From Vibrio chagasii (GTDB lineage Bacteria > Pseudomonadota > Gammaproteobacteria > Enterobacterales > Vibrionaceae): a DNA stretch of 64,000 bases. Numbering within the stretch: the first letter of the stretch is position 1; each line of letters begins with the position of its first letter. The position numbers and the translations under genes are program-made. Shown piece by piece: positions 34,501 to 38,000 of this stretch. The DNA lies in the NCBI GenBank assembly GCA_041879415.1, contig CP090852.1, positions 186,001-250,000 on the forward strand, written 5' to 3'. Below the pieces are notes generated by a model, which saw only the letters and a program-made list of their open reading frames with translations, was not told the DNA's origin and made no database searches.

Positions 34501-35715
34501 GAGCAAACTGGCGTAGTCGTTAAAGAGGGCGACTCACAAGAGAATGCTGCACCAGAAGTAAACAGCATCACAACCACCGAAATCGCGGCAGATGCTACCT
34601 TGTCGTTTACTGACGAAGATATGTTAGCGAACCTGAGCGATGCAGAAGGCGATAGCTTGAGCATTGAATCAGTGAGCTTGATGGAAGGTCAGGGCGTAAT
34701 AGAAAGCGATAACCAAGGTAACTACCAATTCACACCAGCCGAAGATTACACCGGCGATGTTCAAGTTGGATTTATTGCGACCGATGGCGAAAACCGTATC
34801 GAAAGCTTCTTCAATGTGGATATCCAAGGTGGCGATGAAGCGGCTGCGAGTGACGGTTATGCATTAGCCGACGATGGTTCATTAACTATCACAGAATCGC
34901 AGTTGGTGGATGAACTTGGCGTGAGCGAAACGGCAGAAGTCGTCGATGTTGCAGACGCGAACGATGCAGGTTTCTTCGCTGAATCTGGTGAAGGTGAGTG
35001 GACGTACTGGCCAAATGAAGACTTCGATGGCAACTTAGCAATGAATGTCGAAGTTAATGACGGTGGTGAAGTATCGAGCCATAGCTTAAGCATCCAAGTC
35101 GCTGATGATTCAGTTCAAGGTGATGAACCACAAGCAGAAGCTGCTCATGCAACAGAAGAGCAGCAAGTGGAAGTCGCACAACAAGCTGATGATCAAGCTC
35201 AAGATGCTGAAGCAGAAGACAGCGTTGCTGACGTAACAGCGGCACCGGGCGATACTATCTCTATCTCGATCCCTGATGAGGTAAGTGGTAACGAGTCGGT
35301 GGATTACGCGGAAATGTCTGGTTTACCTGAAGGTTCTAGCGTGAGTAATGCGTTGGATAACGGTGATGGTAGCTTCACTATCAGTGGTAACCTTGAGCAA
35401 CCGGTATCGGTTGAGCTTCCTGAAGGTTATGAAGGCACTAGCGAGATCCAATTCCAAGGTTACGACGAGTTGGGTAGTTCGATAGACGGTGCAAGTGGCT
35501 CTGTGGAAGTTGAAGTTGATGATCAATACACCATGCAAGGTTCTACTCAAGAGCAGCAACCAGACATGGCAGGTATGGAATCAGGTGGCAGTGACTGGAC
35601 TAGTGCTGGTGGTCAAGACCAAGGTGTTGACTTCACAGACGACTCTGGAAGCTTCGACTCAGATTCGCAATCTGGAAACGATCAAGGCAACGACTTCGAT
35701 CAAAGCTCAATCTAA
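13552..35715 (+). CDS. Giant tandem-95 / cadherin-like repeat surface adhesin (7,387 residues)
   Basis: This is one uninterrupted 22-kb frame. Residues 1 to about 215 are low-complexity and Q/N-, then G/A/S/E-rich. About 60 repeats of roughly 95 residues follow, each with an NDxP linker, (D/E)EDGS-(I/T)-x-(I/L/F)-(S/T)-(Q/D)-(E/A)-(Q/D)-LL, D(I/V)(E/D)GD acidic loops typical of calcium binding, DNGDGTYTF and PNENFNGD. Extra domains interrupt the array: a beta-rich insert (about 2,420-2,570), a DUF4114-like segment (about 3,410-3,545), a LamG-like segment (about 4,525-4,690), and a carboxypeptidase-regulatory-like plus YfaP-like segment (about 5,310-5,520). The C-terminus is a Gly/Ser/Asp/Gln-rich tail ending FDQSSI. 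I see no signal peptide, RTX nonapeptides or LapA-type retention module. It is very acidic, with few Lys/Arg and only four Cys that I can find. It is the presumed substrate of the divergent type I machine, acting in adhesion or biofilm. Its size and internal identity make length variation likely. Confidence 0.9.
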   Translation: MAGENNQNNQNEDLNDAVEQTDTNDAGTPSQQQNQQNQQNTIASTIATGAENTDAADEVNQALADNPSGAGNEEEASASGGAVQEETPEGGSDSGDAQSNVVGGAASDAGAGEAAGSGGGSGAGAQAVGGESNEASDGGATAEGNEEQGQAARTSAAPSADSSEAPEQSVDDGLDSQTVEETFAVDVQASDEETISEVEDDFDSETVSETFKIKVEGENDAPEVEQDLAYIMDEDGSITFTQEQLLEYASDVDGDDLVASNVQVGADATVQDNGDGTFTVVPSADFNGELDLTFDISDGQETISSAIDLTVRPINDAPVPEDKTFEIEEDGTLIFTDADLLAGATDIEGDNLSVEGVTYDGGDGILTDNGNGTYTFAPNDNFNGDVNFSFDVSDGTDTVSANIDVSVTAVDDAPVSGDLAYSVDEDGSIRLSQEQLLSQASDVEGDDLTASSLTVDGDATVVQNDDGSFTITPDENFNGDIDISFDISDGTNTVQASADLTVNPINDLPVPQDQQFSIEEDGTLIFTDADLLTGATDIEGDNLSIEGVIYDGGDGILTDNGNGTYTFAPNENFNGDVNFSFDVSDGTDTVSANIDVSVTAVDDAPVSGDLAYSVDEDGSIRLSQGQLLSQASDVEGDDLTASGLTVDGDATVVQNDDGSFTITPDANFNGDIDISFDISDGTNTVQASADLTVNPINDLPVPQDQQFSVEEDGTLIFTDADLLTGATDIEGDNLTVEGVTYNGGDGILTDNGNGTYTFAPNENFNGDVNFSFDVSDGTDTVSANIDVNVTAVDDAPVSGDLAYSIDEDGSIRLSQEQLLSQASDVEGDDLTASSLTVDGDATVTQNDDGSFTITPDENFNGDIDISFDISDGTNTVQASADLTVNPVNDLPVPQDQQFTVEEDGTLVFTDADLLAGATDIEGDNLTVEGVTYDGGDGILTDNGNGTYTFAPNENFNGDVNFSFDVSDGTDTVSANIDVSVTAVDDAPVSGDLAYSVDEDGSIRLSQEQLLSQASDVEGDDLTASSLTVDGDATVTQNDDGSFTITPDENFNGDIDISFDISDGTNTVQASADLTVNPVNDLPVPQDQQFSVEEDGTLIFTDADLLTGATDIEGDNLSVEGVTYDGGDGILTDNGNGTYTFAPNENFNGDVNFSFDVSDGTDTVSANIDVSVTAVDDAPVSGDLAYSVDEDGSIRLSQEQLLSQASDVEGDDLTASGLTVDGDATVVQNDDGSFTITPDANFNGDIDISFDISDGTNTVQASADLTVNPINDLPVPQDQQFSIEEDGTLVFTDADLLNGATDVEGDNLTVEGISYEGTDGVLTDNGDGSYSFAPNENFNGDVSFSFDVSDGTDTVSANIDVSVTPENDPPVAGSTSYTVNEDNSITISDAQLLATSSDIEGDVSIDSVTYSGSDGVLEINGDGTYTFSPNENFSGEIALDVVVADEDGATDATTAGINVLEVNDPPVAGPTSYTIDEDSVLTFSESQVLLNASDVEGDVELVGISYDGPDGIFSVNGDGTCSFAPNENFNGQVQLDVTIRDEDGAEVETVINVDVLPINDAPVSGDLAYNVNEDGSITLSQEQLLSQASDVEGDDLTASDLTVDGNATVTANDDGSFTIVPDANFNGDIDIQFNITDGTDTVQATADLTVNPVNDLPVPQDQQFSIEEDGTLQFTDADLLSGATDVDGDDLTVEGISYTGGDGVLTDHGDGTYTFAPNENFNGDVNFSFDVSDGTETVSANIDVSVTPENDPPVAGSTSYMVNEDNAITISDEQLLANSSDVEGAVSVDSVTYSGTDGVFQDNGDGSYTFLPNENFSGDISLDVIVADEEGAIDETTAGITVLEVNDPPVAGPTSYTIDEDSVLTFSESQILANASDVEGDVELVGINYDGSDGIFTVNGDGTCSFAPNENFNGQVQLDVTIQDENGATVETHINVDVLPINDPPVSGDLAYTINEDSSITLTQDQLLARAGDIDSDNLEAINLSTDENATIQQNEDGSYTITPDADYNGDLDLSFDIIDNDGGEVQVGLDITVNPLNDLPQAQDQQFTIAEDGTLLFTDADLLAGASDIDGDELSIENVLYTGADGVLSDNGDGTYSFAPNENFNGDVQISFDVSDGTGSTPAVIDVSVTPENDPPVAGSTAYTVQEDGQITISAEQLLANSSDVEGDVSLSSVSYGGDDGSFVDNGNGTFTFTPNENFDGDISLDVVVVDEDGATATTTAGIDVIAVNDGPETSGIQAEVDEDNAITITQEQLLANATDVEGDDLTASNLQTNDPDATIVANDDGSFTITHTENFNGELDFTYSISDGENEVLTTLDLTVNPVNDAPEAGEEIFIQAQEDQTVGVTLREEPALRLDQAPENGIIEANLDNEWVVLEVGQEVPADTEVRFVPSEDALANGTHTTQIGTFDDNASVDDWGTEVDPYTREFSDGDLTVTVQSNDDPLGAWNGNTHIGHGIGDTDRQGLSGDEKLTISVEGQDINEISFHLDGLGGWFMEESRHFTEVEIRAFNEDGDMIDSMTYHKEDRGTFETDYTLTVDQPVSYFELGTVQGNGTYVVQNMTVSQTCHDEAVFTSIGVDGSEITETVELNIHAGDNEIELTADLPNIIVDTEGSAQFASVVITEEQLLAQASDIDGDDLDIQNLELVGENSEHATLTDNGDGTWTVTPDENFYGEIELGYQVSDGELTDDNIININFESVNDAPIVSGPIVLSTDEDVGITFSADDLLANTTDVEGDTLSISDITYGGDDGELVDNGDGTFTFMPNENFNGEIDIDYKVFDGTDEVATHLDLTVVPVNDVPVPGEPLHTQMLENGTIVIEAKDLLSGATDVDGDILHVENLLLVDQTQGTLTDNGDNTFTFEPAENFYGEVNLTFDISDGQASAPSTARVDVEIVNEGPEVSGPVEAAVDEDGSITITQEDLLANATDVDGDNLEAVNLATNDPNAVIVENSDGSFTITPSADFFGEIEFTYDVTDAIETVAADLNLTVNPINDAPDVPDMSFTTEDGQAITITEAELLAQATDVEGDELSVVNVTSTSDTVEVTDNGDGTYTLTPEQGFFGNVDLAFDVSDGTDVVAANIDLKVEFVNDAPEATPMVANVDEDGSILVTQEMLLENATDQDGDELFASSLETNDPNASIVDNGDGTYTVTPSENFNGDIAFTYEVSDGELSTSNDMTLTVNPVNDIPIVAPGMYHIEEDGSILFTQEDLLSGAIDIDGDDLSVTSINYSGDEGTVTDNGDGTFSFVPEEHFSGDLQFSFTVTDGTDEVEQDLNVHIEAVADAPDLVITDGDGVNVDDQAILVEPGGVVELNIAAALVDQDLSETLTVTVDGVPEGSIIQYDNEGVLNDQENGITSYNDTEITVTFEGETAGFQNAAGYYKVDEDGNITGVEVVYENASQVGGGGDLVPGQDQFSFQMSEGESFNLFLIPNGHQTNNFDAMQDGQYEFRAADGSPANMDTVDPQLVFVGADGSETVVQSQFGDAIFHGGSSSELNQDGIEHTRTTVNEDGELVYGFEDLYGGGDADYTDFNFTIDVGEVNSQIYSGEITVGPDGSVDLPTTAIAQELQIQLPEDFNEQIEINVTATATELSNDDSETVSQTIHINATGAHIEHAPEALPVAATVEEDGSIIITQEDLLANARDLDGDQLTALNLATDDDSVTITDNGDGTYTLTPDADFNGDVSFTFDVSDGDDVVSTNLELTVSPVNDGPEAQDQAFTVNEDGVLTFTDQDLLTGATDIEGDDLSVEGVTYTGADGVLTDNGDGTYSFAPNENFNGDVNFTFDVSDGTDTVTANVDVSVTPENDPPVAGSTSYTVHEDNSITISNEQLLANSSDIEGEVAIDSVTYSGSDGVLEINGDGTYTFSPNENFNGEVSLDVVVTDEDGATEATTAGITVLEVNDPPVAGPTSYTIDEDSVLTFSESQVLLNASDIEGDVELVEINYDGPDGIFSINGDGTCSFAPNENFNGQVQLDVTIQDEDGAQVDTYITVDVLPINDVPVSGDLAYSVEEDGSITLSQEQLLSQASDVEGDALTASNLVVDGDATVTANDDGSFTITPDANFNGDIDLTFDINDGTDTLVATGDLTVNPVNDLPQPQDQTFSIGEDGVLNFTDEDLLTGATDIDGDDLSVEGVTYTGADGVLTDNGDGSYSFAPNENFNGDVNFSFDVSDGTDTVQANIDVSVTPENDPPVAGSTSYTVHEDNSITISDEQLLANSSDIEGDVAVDSVTYSGTDGVFEDNGDGTYTFSPNENFNGEVSLDVVVTDEDGATEATTAGITVLEVNDPPIAGATSYSVNEDEVITISSEQLLANASDIEGEVAIDSVNYTGSDGIFTDNGDGTFSFAPNANFDGDVSLDVVVTDEDGATATTTASIDVLPVNDAPVSGELAYSVDEDGSINLSQEQLLAQATDVDGDDLTASNLTVDGNATVTANDDGSFTITPDANFNGDIDLTFDINDGTDTLVATADLTVNPVNDLPVGGEPVIDGFEDTPLTFTDADLLENATDIEGDDLTVEGVSYSGDDGELVVNGSLQFGDEDGEPSYVDLGGTIGEDFSSFTAEIEFTAGDDIDGASLLLAMPGTDNLNNVSIMARPDGSMTMMVEGGASDHVNFPQFDLYDGETHTITVSWDSETGEVQAFDNGELLGTATTHIGHTIDGSSHPIIGQEADAYDLSDFNSNGALEGGEIGHVTFTTDKVDQEAIESGEPLASLTDNLAFDLQVQDGGVVDTTGNFNPDIVGDLEFVSDGTYTFLPNENFNGEVSLDYDINDGTDTISTQATLDIAAINDAPEPQDQAFTIGEDGVLNFTDEDLLTGATDVEGDTLTVESVTYTGADGVLTDNGDGSYSFAPNENFNGDVNFSFDVSDGTDTVQANIDVSVTPENDPPVAGSTSYTVHEDNSITISNEQLLANSSDVEGEVAIDSVSYTGSDGVFQDNGDGTFTFSPNENFNGEVSLDVVVTDEDGATEATTAGITVLEVNDPPVAGSTSYSVNEDEVITISSEQLLANSSDIEGEVAIDSVNYTGADGIFTDNGDGTFSFAPNANFDGDVSLDVVVTDEDGATTATTASIDVLPINDPPVSGDLAYSIDEDGSITLTQEQLLSQASDVDGDDLTASNLSAGDNATVVDNGDGTFTVTPDADFNGNIDLSFDISDGTESIVANADLMVNPINDLPTSDDVYANVDEDNTITITQEQLLANAADIEGDDLVASNLTLVGDDATIVDNGDGTFSITPSENFNGYIDVAYSISDGDTPIAANLGLTVDPVNDAPIVSADVAITIEEDGSYTITQEELLQFATDIENDDMTAIIGEQGDETTVTGTVLDAETSNPVSGAEVTLTDSAGNSYTTVTDDSGSYTVTGSVVDQGTVTIEQEGSITSSFLVPAGEETNGGVTAISEVLEETDMRIVVTWGESPRDMDNHLWLYDTENGNELDHIYYRDMSHDLGEGNVVQQDVDDVNGHGPETITIPNYQDADMHYSVHNYTNRSWDVDGVEDVQVQVFVGDTLVETFTPELPDNPSGDHWHVFDIVNGVIVPSQDVGSQNAFDLPTAEEALANENGIDISELLSGEEGGDSGDTDGNEPSVGDISIENALITDNGDGTYTITPEENFNGEFSISYNVDDGNGGVTPAELDVTVTAVNDLSVIYDHDYTINEDGSLTFTDEQLLAGATDIDGDDLSVESVNYEGTDGVFTDNGDGTYTFAPNENFNGNVDLTYDVSDGTDVVSANIDVQVVPINDVPVAGTTSYSVEEDGSITLSDAQLLANSSDVEGEVFVSDVSYSGTDGVFTDNGDGTYTFSPNENFNGDISLDVSVMDEDGATAETTAGIDVIAVNDLPVAGSTTYSVDEDNVITISDAQLLANSSDIEGDVSVSDVSYSGTDGIFTDNGDGTYSFAPNENFNGNVGLDVTVADEDGATAQTTAGIDVIAVNDAPVSGDLAYSVDEDGSITLSQEQLLAQASDVDGDALTASNLTAGDNATVTANDDGSFTITPDADFNGDIDLSFDVSDGLETVQAGVDLTVNPVNDLPTAEDQNFTVEEDGTLTFTDEDLLAGAADIDGDDLSVADVSYTGTDGVFTDNGDGTYSFAPNENFNGDVNLGFTVSDGTDTADANIDVTVTDVNDAPVAGSTTYQMNEDGTITLSPEQLIANSSDVDGEVSLDSVSYSGTDGILVQNEDGSVTFAPNENFNGDISLDVTVIDDDGATAETTAGIEVIAVNDAPVAGNVAYSVDEDGSITLSQEQLLANASDVDGDDLTAANLSAGDNATVTANDDGSFTITPDANFNGDIDLSFDVSDGLETVQAGVDLTVNPVNDLPTAEDQSFTVEEDGTLIFTDADLLAGAADIDGDDLSVTDVSYTGAEGVFTDNGDGTYSFAPNENFNGDVNLGFTVSDGTDTVDANIDVTVTDVNDAPVAGSTSYQMNEDGTITISPEQLIANSSDVDGEVSLESVTYSGSDGTLVQNDNGSVTFTPSENFNGNISLDVVVTDDDGATATTTAGIEVLAVNDGPESEDVNLTTAEDSTILITQDMLLAQATDIDNTADELEASGLQIDPSFGELLDNEDGTWSFTPNENFNGDVPMTFNVSDGQESISVDGNIDVTPVNDAPEAPTIEMQGEEDVVMVIDPAYIADQVTDLDGDEISIESITVRAPANATLTQQPDGMYHLVTTQDFNGLVELGYQATDGEEVVDGSLNVDVIPVNDAPFNVGNAMMTTDEDGAFTFDAGDLMNLFGDIDTADLVVSRIITADGEDGGEVTDNGDGTWTFTPTGDFAGVSDLQVVVSDGEFETVLDVPVYVRPVADGAVITTDHDGPLVFGEDETGHLGLNVGLVDDSETLSNLVMTGFPVGFEVTDGVNIVMITEPGQYIDLFDWDISNIQMTPPEDFHGEFFVTVSATTVDYGDEPEAFEDGIDSGDFETVAGDSIILTADDLIGLAENVNADGDDEVKLVHLADRSQGEIVDNGDGTWTFTPAPGFTGEADIAYVIDKDGVLHDEQTGVVVKEGDSQENAAPEVNSITTTEIAADATLSFTDEDMLANLSDAEGDSLSIESVSLMEGQGVIESDNQGNYQFTPAEDYTGDVQVGFIATDGENRIESFFNVDIQGGDEAAASDGYALADDGSLTITESQLVDELGVSETAEVVDVADANDAGFFAESGEGEWTYWPNEDFDGNLAMNVEVNDGGEVSSHSLSIQVADDSVQGDEPQAEAAHATEEQQVEVAQQADDQAQDAEAEDSVADVTAAPGDTISISIPDEVSGNESVDYAEMSGLPEGSSVSNALDNGDGSFTISGNLEQPVSVELPEGYEGTSEIQFQGYDELGSSIDGASGSVEVEVDDQYTMQGSTQEQQPDMAGMESGGSDWTSAGGQDQGVDFTDDSGSFDSDSQSGNDQGNDFDQSSI
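14506..17643 (+). repeat. Near-identical 573-bp tandem array inside the adhesin
   Basis: The same codons (VPQDQQF or VPEDKTF) recur at 14,506, 15,079, 15,652, 16,225, 16,798 and 17,371, an exact 573-bp period (191 codons, two repeats per unit). Units after the first differ mostly at synonymous sites. The sixth copy is only a half unit before the sequence switches to a different repeat type near 17,644. This is a hotspot for slippage or unequal crossing-over and for assembly collapse. Confidence 0.9.
20820..21265 (+). other. Non-repeat beta-rich insert domain in the adhesin
   Basis: About 150 residues (from about 2,420 to 2,570) break the repeat pattern. The segment contains NDDPLGAWNGNTHIGHGIGD and several beta-strand-like stretches, and it ends in VSQTC, whose cysteine (residue 2,567) is one of four in the protein. 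I cannot name the family. It may be a ligand-binding module. Confidence 0.5.
23790..24175 (+). other. DUF4114-like domain in the adhesin
   Basis: The segment ends with YGFEDLYGGGDADYTDFNFTI, starting near nucleotide 24,090. This matches the DUF4114 signature (FEDL-GGGD-D-ND-F) known from other large secreted repeat proteins. It sits within a roughly 1-kb non-repeat block (23,400-24,390). Confidence 0.65.
25860..29040 (+). repeat. Duplicated multi-repeat block, offset 2,079 bp
   Basis: The block of several repeats starting near 25,860 (FSIGEDGVLNFTDEDLL and following) recurs near 27,940 with the same order of repeat types. For example, the ENDPPVAGS codons begin at 26,107 and 28,186, a difference of 2,079 bp or 693 codons. 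The LamG-like insert lies between the two copies. Confidence 0.75.
27130..27625 (+). other. LamG/concanavalin-like lectin domain in the adhesin
   Basis: Residues about 4,525-4,690 include SYVDLGGTIGEDFSSFTAEI, then THTITVSWDSETGEVQAFDN and GELLGT. This strand order and wording is typical of LamG-like jelly rolls, which often bind glycans. It is a plausible receptor-binding module; specificity cannot be read from the sequence. Confidence 0.6.
29490..30110 (+). other. Carboxypeptidase-regulatory-like plus YfaP-like domains in the adhesin
   Basis: Residues about 5,313-5,373 (GTVLDAETSNPVSGAEVTL, then GSYTVTG) fit the carboxypeptidase regulatory-like Ig fold. The following segment (DMRIVVTWGESPRDMDNHLW) resembles the YfaP/DUF2135 family. 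Both interrupt one tandem-95 repeat that resumes near 30,290. Confidence 0.6.
31321..33042 (+). repeat. 861-bp direct repeat (three-domain unit) in the adhesin
   Basis: Two copies of a three-repeat unit lie at 31,321-32,181 and 32,182-33,042, an exact 861-bp period (287 codons). Each has an APV(S/A)G repeat, a LPTAEDQ(N/S)F repeat and an APVAGST(T/S)YQMNEDG repeat. Nucleotide identity is high by eye. Confidence 0.85.
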
Positions 35716-35778
35716 ACCAAAACGTTGGTATTACTTGAGCCGACAAGTTAACAGGGCAGCGTAAAGTTGCCCTTATCG

Positions 35779-35813
35779 AAAGCCATGCTGGGCCTACCTT
35801 GCATGGCTTTTTA
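35779..35813 (+). terminator. Rho-independent terminator after the adhesin gene
   Basis: A perfect 10-bp stem, AAAGCCATGC/GCATGGCTTT, with a 12-base loop is followed by TTATTT. It lies about 65 bp past the adhesin stop. A smaller GGGCA/TGCCC hairpin precedes it at about 35,754-35,772. Confidence 0.85.
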
Positions 35814-35909
35814 TTTGTCATTAATTCATCGATTAGTTCGCTATAAAAACTTGAGAACGCATAAAAATGTCCTTAATTATTAAAAGAGTCATTTATAAGG
35901 AGCGTTGAC

Positions 35910-36263
35910 ATGTATCGATATGTTAGTTCGCCACAAGCATCTAAATACATCGTGCCACCCCCACAACATCGAGAGCTATCGAATGTGGACGTGCCTGAGT
36001 GTGAATTAGAGATGCGTGAAATTCTAAATAACTGGTTTGCAGACGGATTAGCGCCAATTATTGAAAACGACGCAAGCTACATATCCGAGAGTGAACAAGC
36101 AAGGTTTGAGAAATTAAGTAGCACGGTTGGCATGCTATTGAGAAATAAAGATTACTATTTTGCGGCGAAGCGAATCCTATCTTTGTGGGAGCAGGACCGA
36201 TTTGAAACCACTTATGTTAATTATCTTATCTTACGTAGTGAACGTTCTACGCTCTATAAGTGA
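35910..36263 (+). CDS. Small protein of unknown function, paralogue of 3824-4198
   Basis: The 117-residue soluble protein has no signal peptide and no recognised family. It shares an NVDVPECELEMREILNNWF block and an LRNKDYYFAAKRILSLW block with the small protein on the other side of the island, so the two are paralogues. An AAGGAG ribosome binding site lies 8 bases before the ATG. It is the first gene past the adhesin terminator and lies tail-to-tail with the sigma factor gene. Its position suggests a function tied to the adhesin system; nothing in the sequence identifies the activity. Confidence 0.75.
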   Translation: MYRYVSSPQASKYIVPPPQHRELSNVDVPECELEMREILNNWFADGLAPIIENDASYISESEQARFEKLSSTVGMLLRNKDYYFAAKRILSLWEQDRFETTYVNYLILRSERSTLYK

Positions 36264-36309
36264 CGTAGTCACTGGTAACGCTGTTCAGGTTGTTTTGGAA
36301 GGCAGCCAC

Positions 36310-36337
36310 AAAAAAGGGCAAGCCTCTAAGCTCACCC
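36310..36337 (-). terminator. Terminator for the sigma factor gene
   Basis: On the minus strand GGGTGAGC and GCTTGCCC form an 8-bp stem with two G-U pairs and a 6-base loop, followed by six Ts. It lies about 30 bp past the sigma factor stop. Confidence 0.7.
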
Positions 36338-36366
36338 TCTGACAGTAAAGTTATATAGGTTTTTAT

Positions 36367-37263
36367 TTATACCCACCCATCAAATTGCAGTCGCTTTTGA
36401 ATCCTTTCAACCGCTTCTTTTTGCATCTGTCTGACTCGTTCGTTGGAAACACTCACATCTAACATGCCTGCCACTTCAGATAGTGTTTTAACGTTATTAT
36501 CAAACAGCCCAAAACGGTGAATTAAGACTTTCTGTAATTTAGACGGTAAAGTACCGATAATTTGCTCCAAAGCTTGTGTGAACGATTGAGCTTCCAGATC
36601 TTGCTGGGGATCGGTGATATCAAGACTTTCGAATTGATCCAAAACTAATGGTGCATGGTTGATATCGACCGTGGTGGTCACGTCGATAAAACCGCTTAGT
36701 GCGACAAGTTGATCAACGCGTTCAGGATTGATTCCTGAATTGTCAGATAACTCTGATATGGAAACCGATTTGCGCATTTTTTTGCTTACATCGAGCTTCT
36801 TAGATGCGAGGCTATTTATCTCTTTGCAAACGTGCGCAGGCAAACGAACTGTACGTCCTTTATTCATCAAGGCAGCTTCAATGTTTTCACGAATCCACCA
36901 AACGGCATAAGTCGAGAAACGATAACCTGGTTCTGGGTCGTACTTATCGATCGCTTTAATTAAGCCGATGTTACCTTCTTCGATAAGATCGAGCAGTGTG
37001 AAATTATTTCCTTTTCGTTTGAGATAACTTTTTGCGATCTTAACAACAAGACGTAAATTGGACTCGATCATCACATCACGAGCATTTTTGTCACCCTGAC
37101 GATTTAAACGTGCGTAGTACAGTTCATCTTCACGAGATAGTAGGTCAATACCTACAATGTCCTTCAAATAATGTGCGTAAGGTTCTGAAGTTGCGGAAAA
37201 TGATTCAGTAATAGGGGTTTCATCCGTGAGCCCTTGAAACGCAGCAATGTTCTCGTTGTTCAT
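36367..37263 (-). CDS. RpoS-like alternative sigma-70 family factor
   Basis: The 298 residues carry a short region 1.2 ([20 protein letters not shown]), region 2 with [20 protein letters not shown] and [17 protein letters not shown] (-10 recognition), region 3, and region 4 with [12 protein letters not shown] followed by [15 protein letters not shown] (-35 recognition). It is shorter than RpoS (about 330) and diverges in region 4, so it is probably one of the extra RpoS-like factors of Vibrio (RpoQ or RpoX type) rather than RpoS itself. AAGGA precedes the ATG. It lies between the adhesin island and a receiver/HPt pair, so control of the adhesin locus is a reasonable but unproven guess. Confidence 0.85.
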   Translation of the reverse strand: MNNENIAAFQGLTDETPITESFSATSEPYAHYLKDIVGIDLLSREDELYYARLNRQGDKNARDVMIESNLRLVVKIAKSYLKRKGNNFTLLDLIEEGNIGLIKAIDKYDPEPGYRFSTYAVWWIRENIEAALMNKGRTVRLPAHVCKEINSLASKKLDVSKKMRKSVSISELSDNSGINPERVDQLVALSGFIDVTTTVDINHAPLVLDQFESLDITDPQQDLEAQSFTQALEQIIGTLPSKLQKVLIHRFGLFDNNVKTLSEVAGMLDVSVSNERVRQMQKEAVERIQKRLQFDGWV

Positions 37264-37667
37264 TTCCTTGTCCTTATCTAGCCGACTGAACGTTTTTTTA
37301 TTTATTATTATGCCACTAAGCGATTAACGCGTGGTTTCATTAGAGTGTAGATAAGAGTTCTATCTTTACCAATAAATAAAATGCAATTTCGTATGTGAAT
37401 GTCACAAAATACTCAACAAATAATTAACTAAATTACATTCTAACGAGAGTCTGCTTTTTACAATAAAAACAATTAGATAAATCTTTTATAAAGAGATTGT
37501 TATGTGTGTGAAGTCTAGATAAATTACGTGAATTTATAGGTGATAGGAAAGGAATAATTTATTCACGAAAATGACAAGCGTTGAGGTTCTGTGAATCTAC
37601 AAAACCTCAACATGCATCGTCAGTACTTGTGGTGGGATAAAATGAAGTAAGCGGAACGACTTCCAGA
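37264..37667. other. 404-bp intergenic region upstream of the sigma factor gene
   Basis: This AT-rich stretch should contain the sigma gene's promoter and the 3' region of the HPt gene. I see no convincing gene in it. The clearest structure is a 9-bp inverted repeat, GTTGAGGTT/AACCTCAAC, at 37,580-37,611, which could be a weak terminator of the HPt unit although it lacks a T-run. Confidence 0.4.
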
Positions 37668-38000
37668 CTAATAGGTGCTGAGCACTTCATCGATTTGTTG
37701 ATTAATAATTTTCATCTCACTGTAGATCAGCGAAAGGTCTTCAGCTTCAGGAGCTATTTTGTTAAACGTGTTCTGTTCAACTCTTTCTAGGGCAACGGTT
37801 GCTGTCTCTTCTCCGAAGCTGGCCAAAATGCCTTTTAAGGTATGCACCGTGAAATGAAGTTTGCCCCAATCTTGCTGTTGTACCAGTTCTTCGATCTCTT
37901 GTAACGAATTGCCATGGTCCTCTTGGTAGGTTGATAACACGGCAAAAATTACATCTCTGTCATTGTCTAGGTAAGCATTTAAAGCATCAAAATCTAGCAT
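37668..38000 (-). CDS. HPt phosphotransfer protein
   Basis: The 110-residue helical protein has the HPt signature VHTLKGILASFG; the His is residue 53 counting from the start chosen here. ATG at 38,000 is preferred because CAGGAG lies 5 bases upstream; a longer frame from 38,021 has no such site. It overlaps the end of the receiver gene by 7 bases, so the two are coupled. An intact HPt is needed by hybrid kinases without a fused HPt, such as the one at 397-3,621, and could serve the receivers in this region. Partner choice is inference. Confidence 0.85.
   Translation of the reverse strand: MLDFDALNAYLDNDRDVIFAVLSTYQEDHGNSLQEIEELVQQQDWGKLHFTVHTLKGILASFGEETATVALERVEQNTFNKIAPEAEDLSLIYSEMKIINQQIDEVLSTY

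Noticed and set aside
37580..37611. Rho-independent terminator after the HPt gene
   Set aside because: The 9-bp stem is perfect but has a 14-base loop and no T-run on the minus strand, so I list it only as a hairpin in the intergenic entry.
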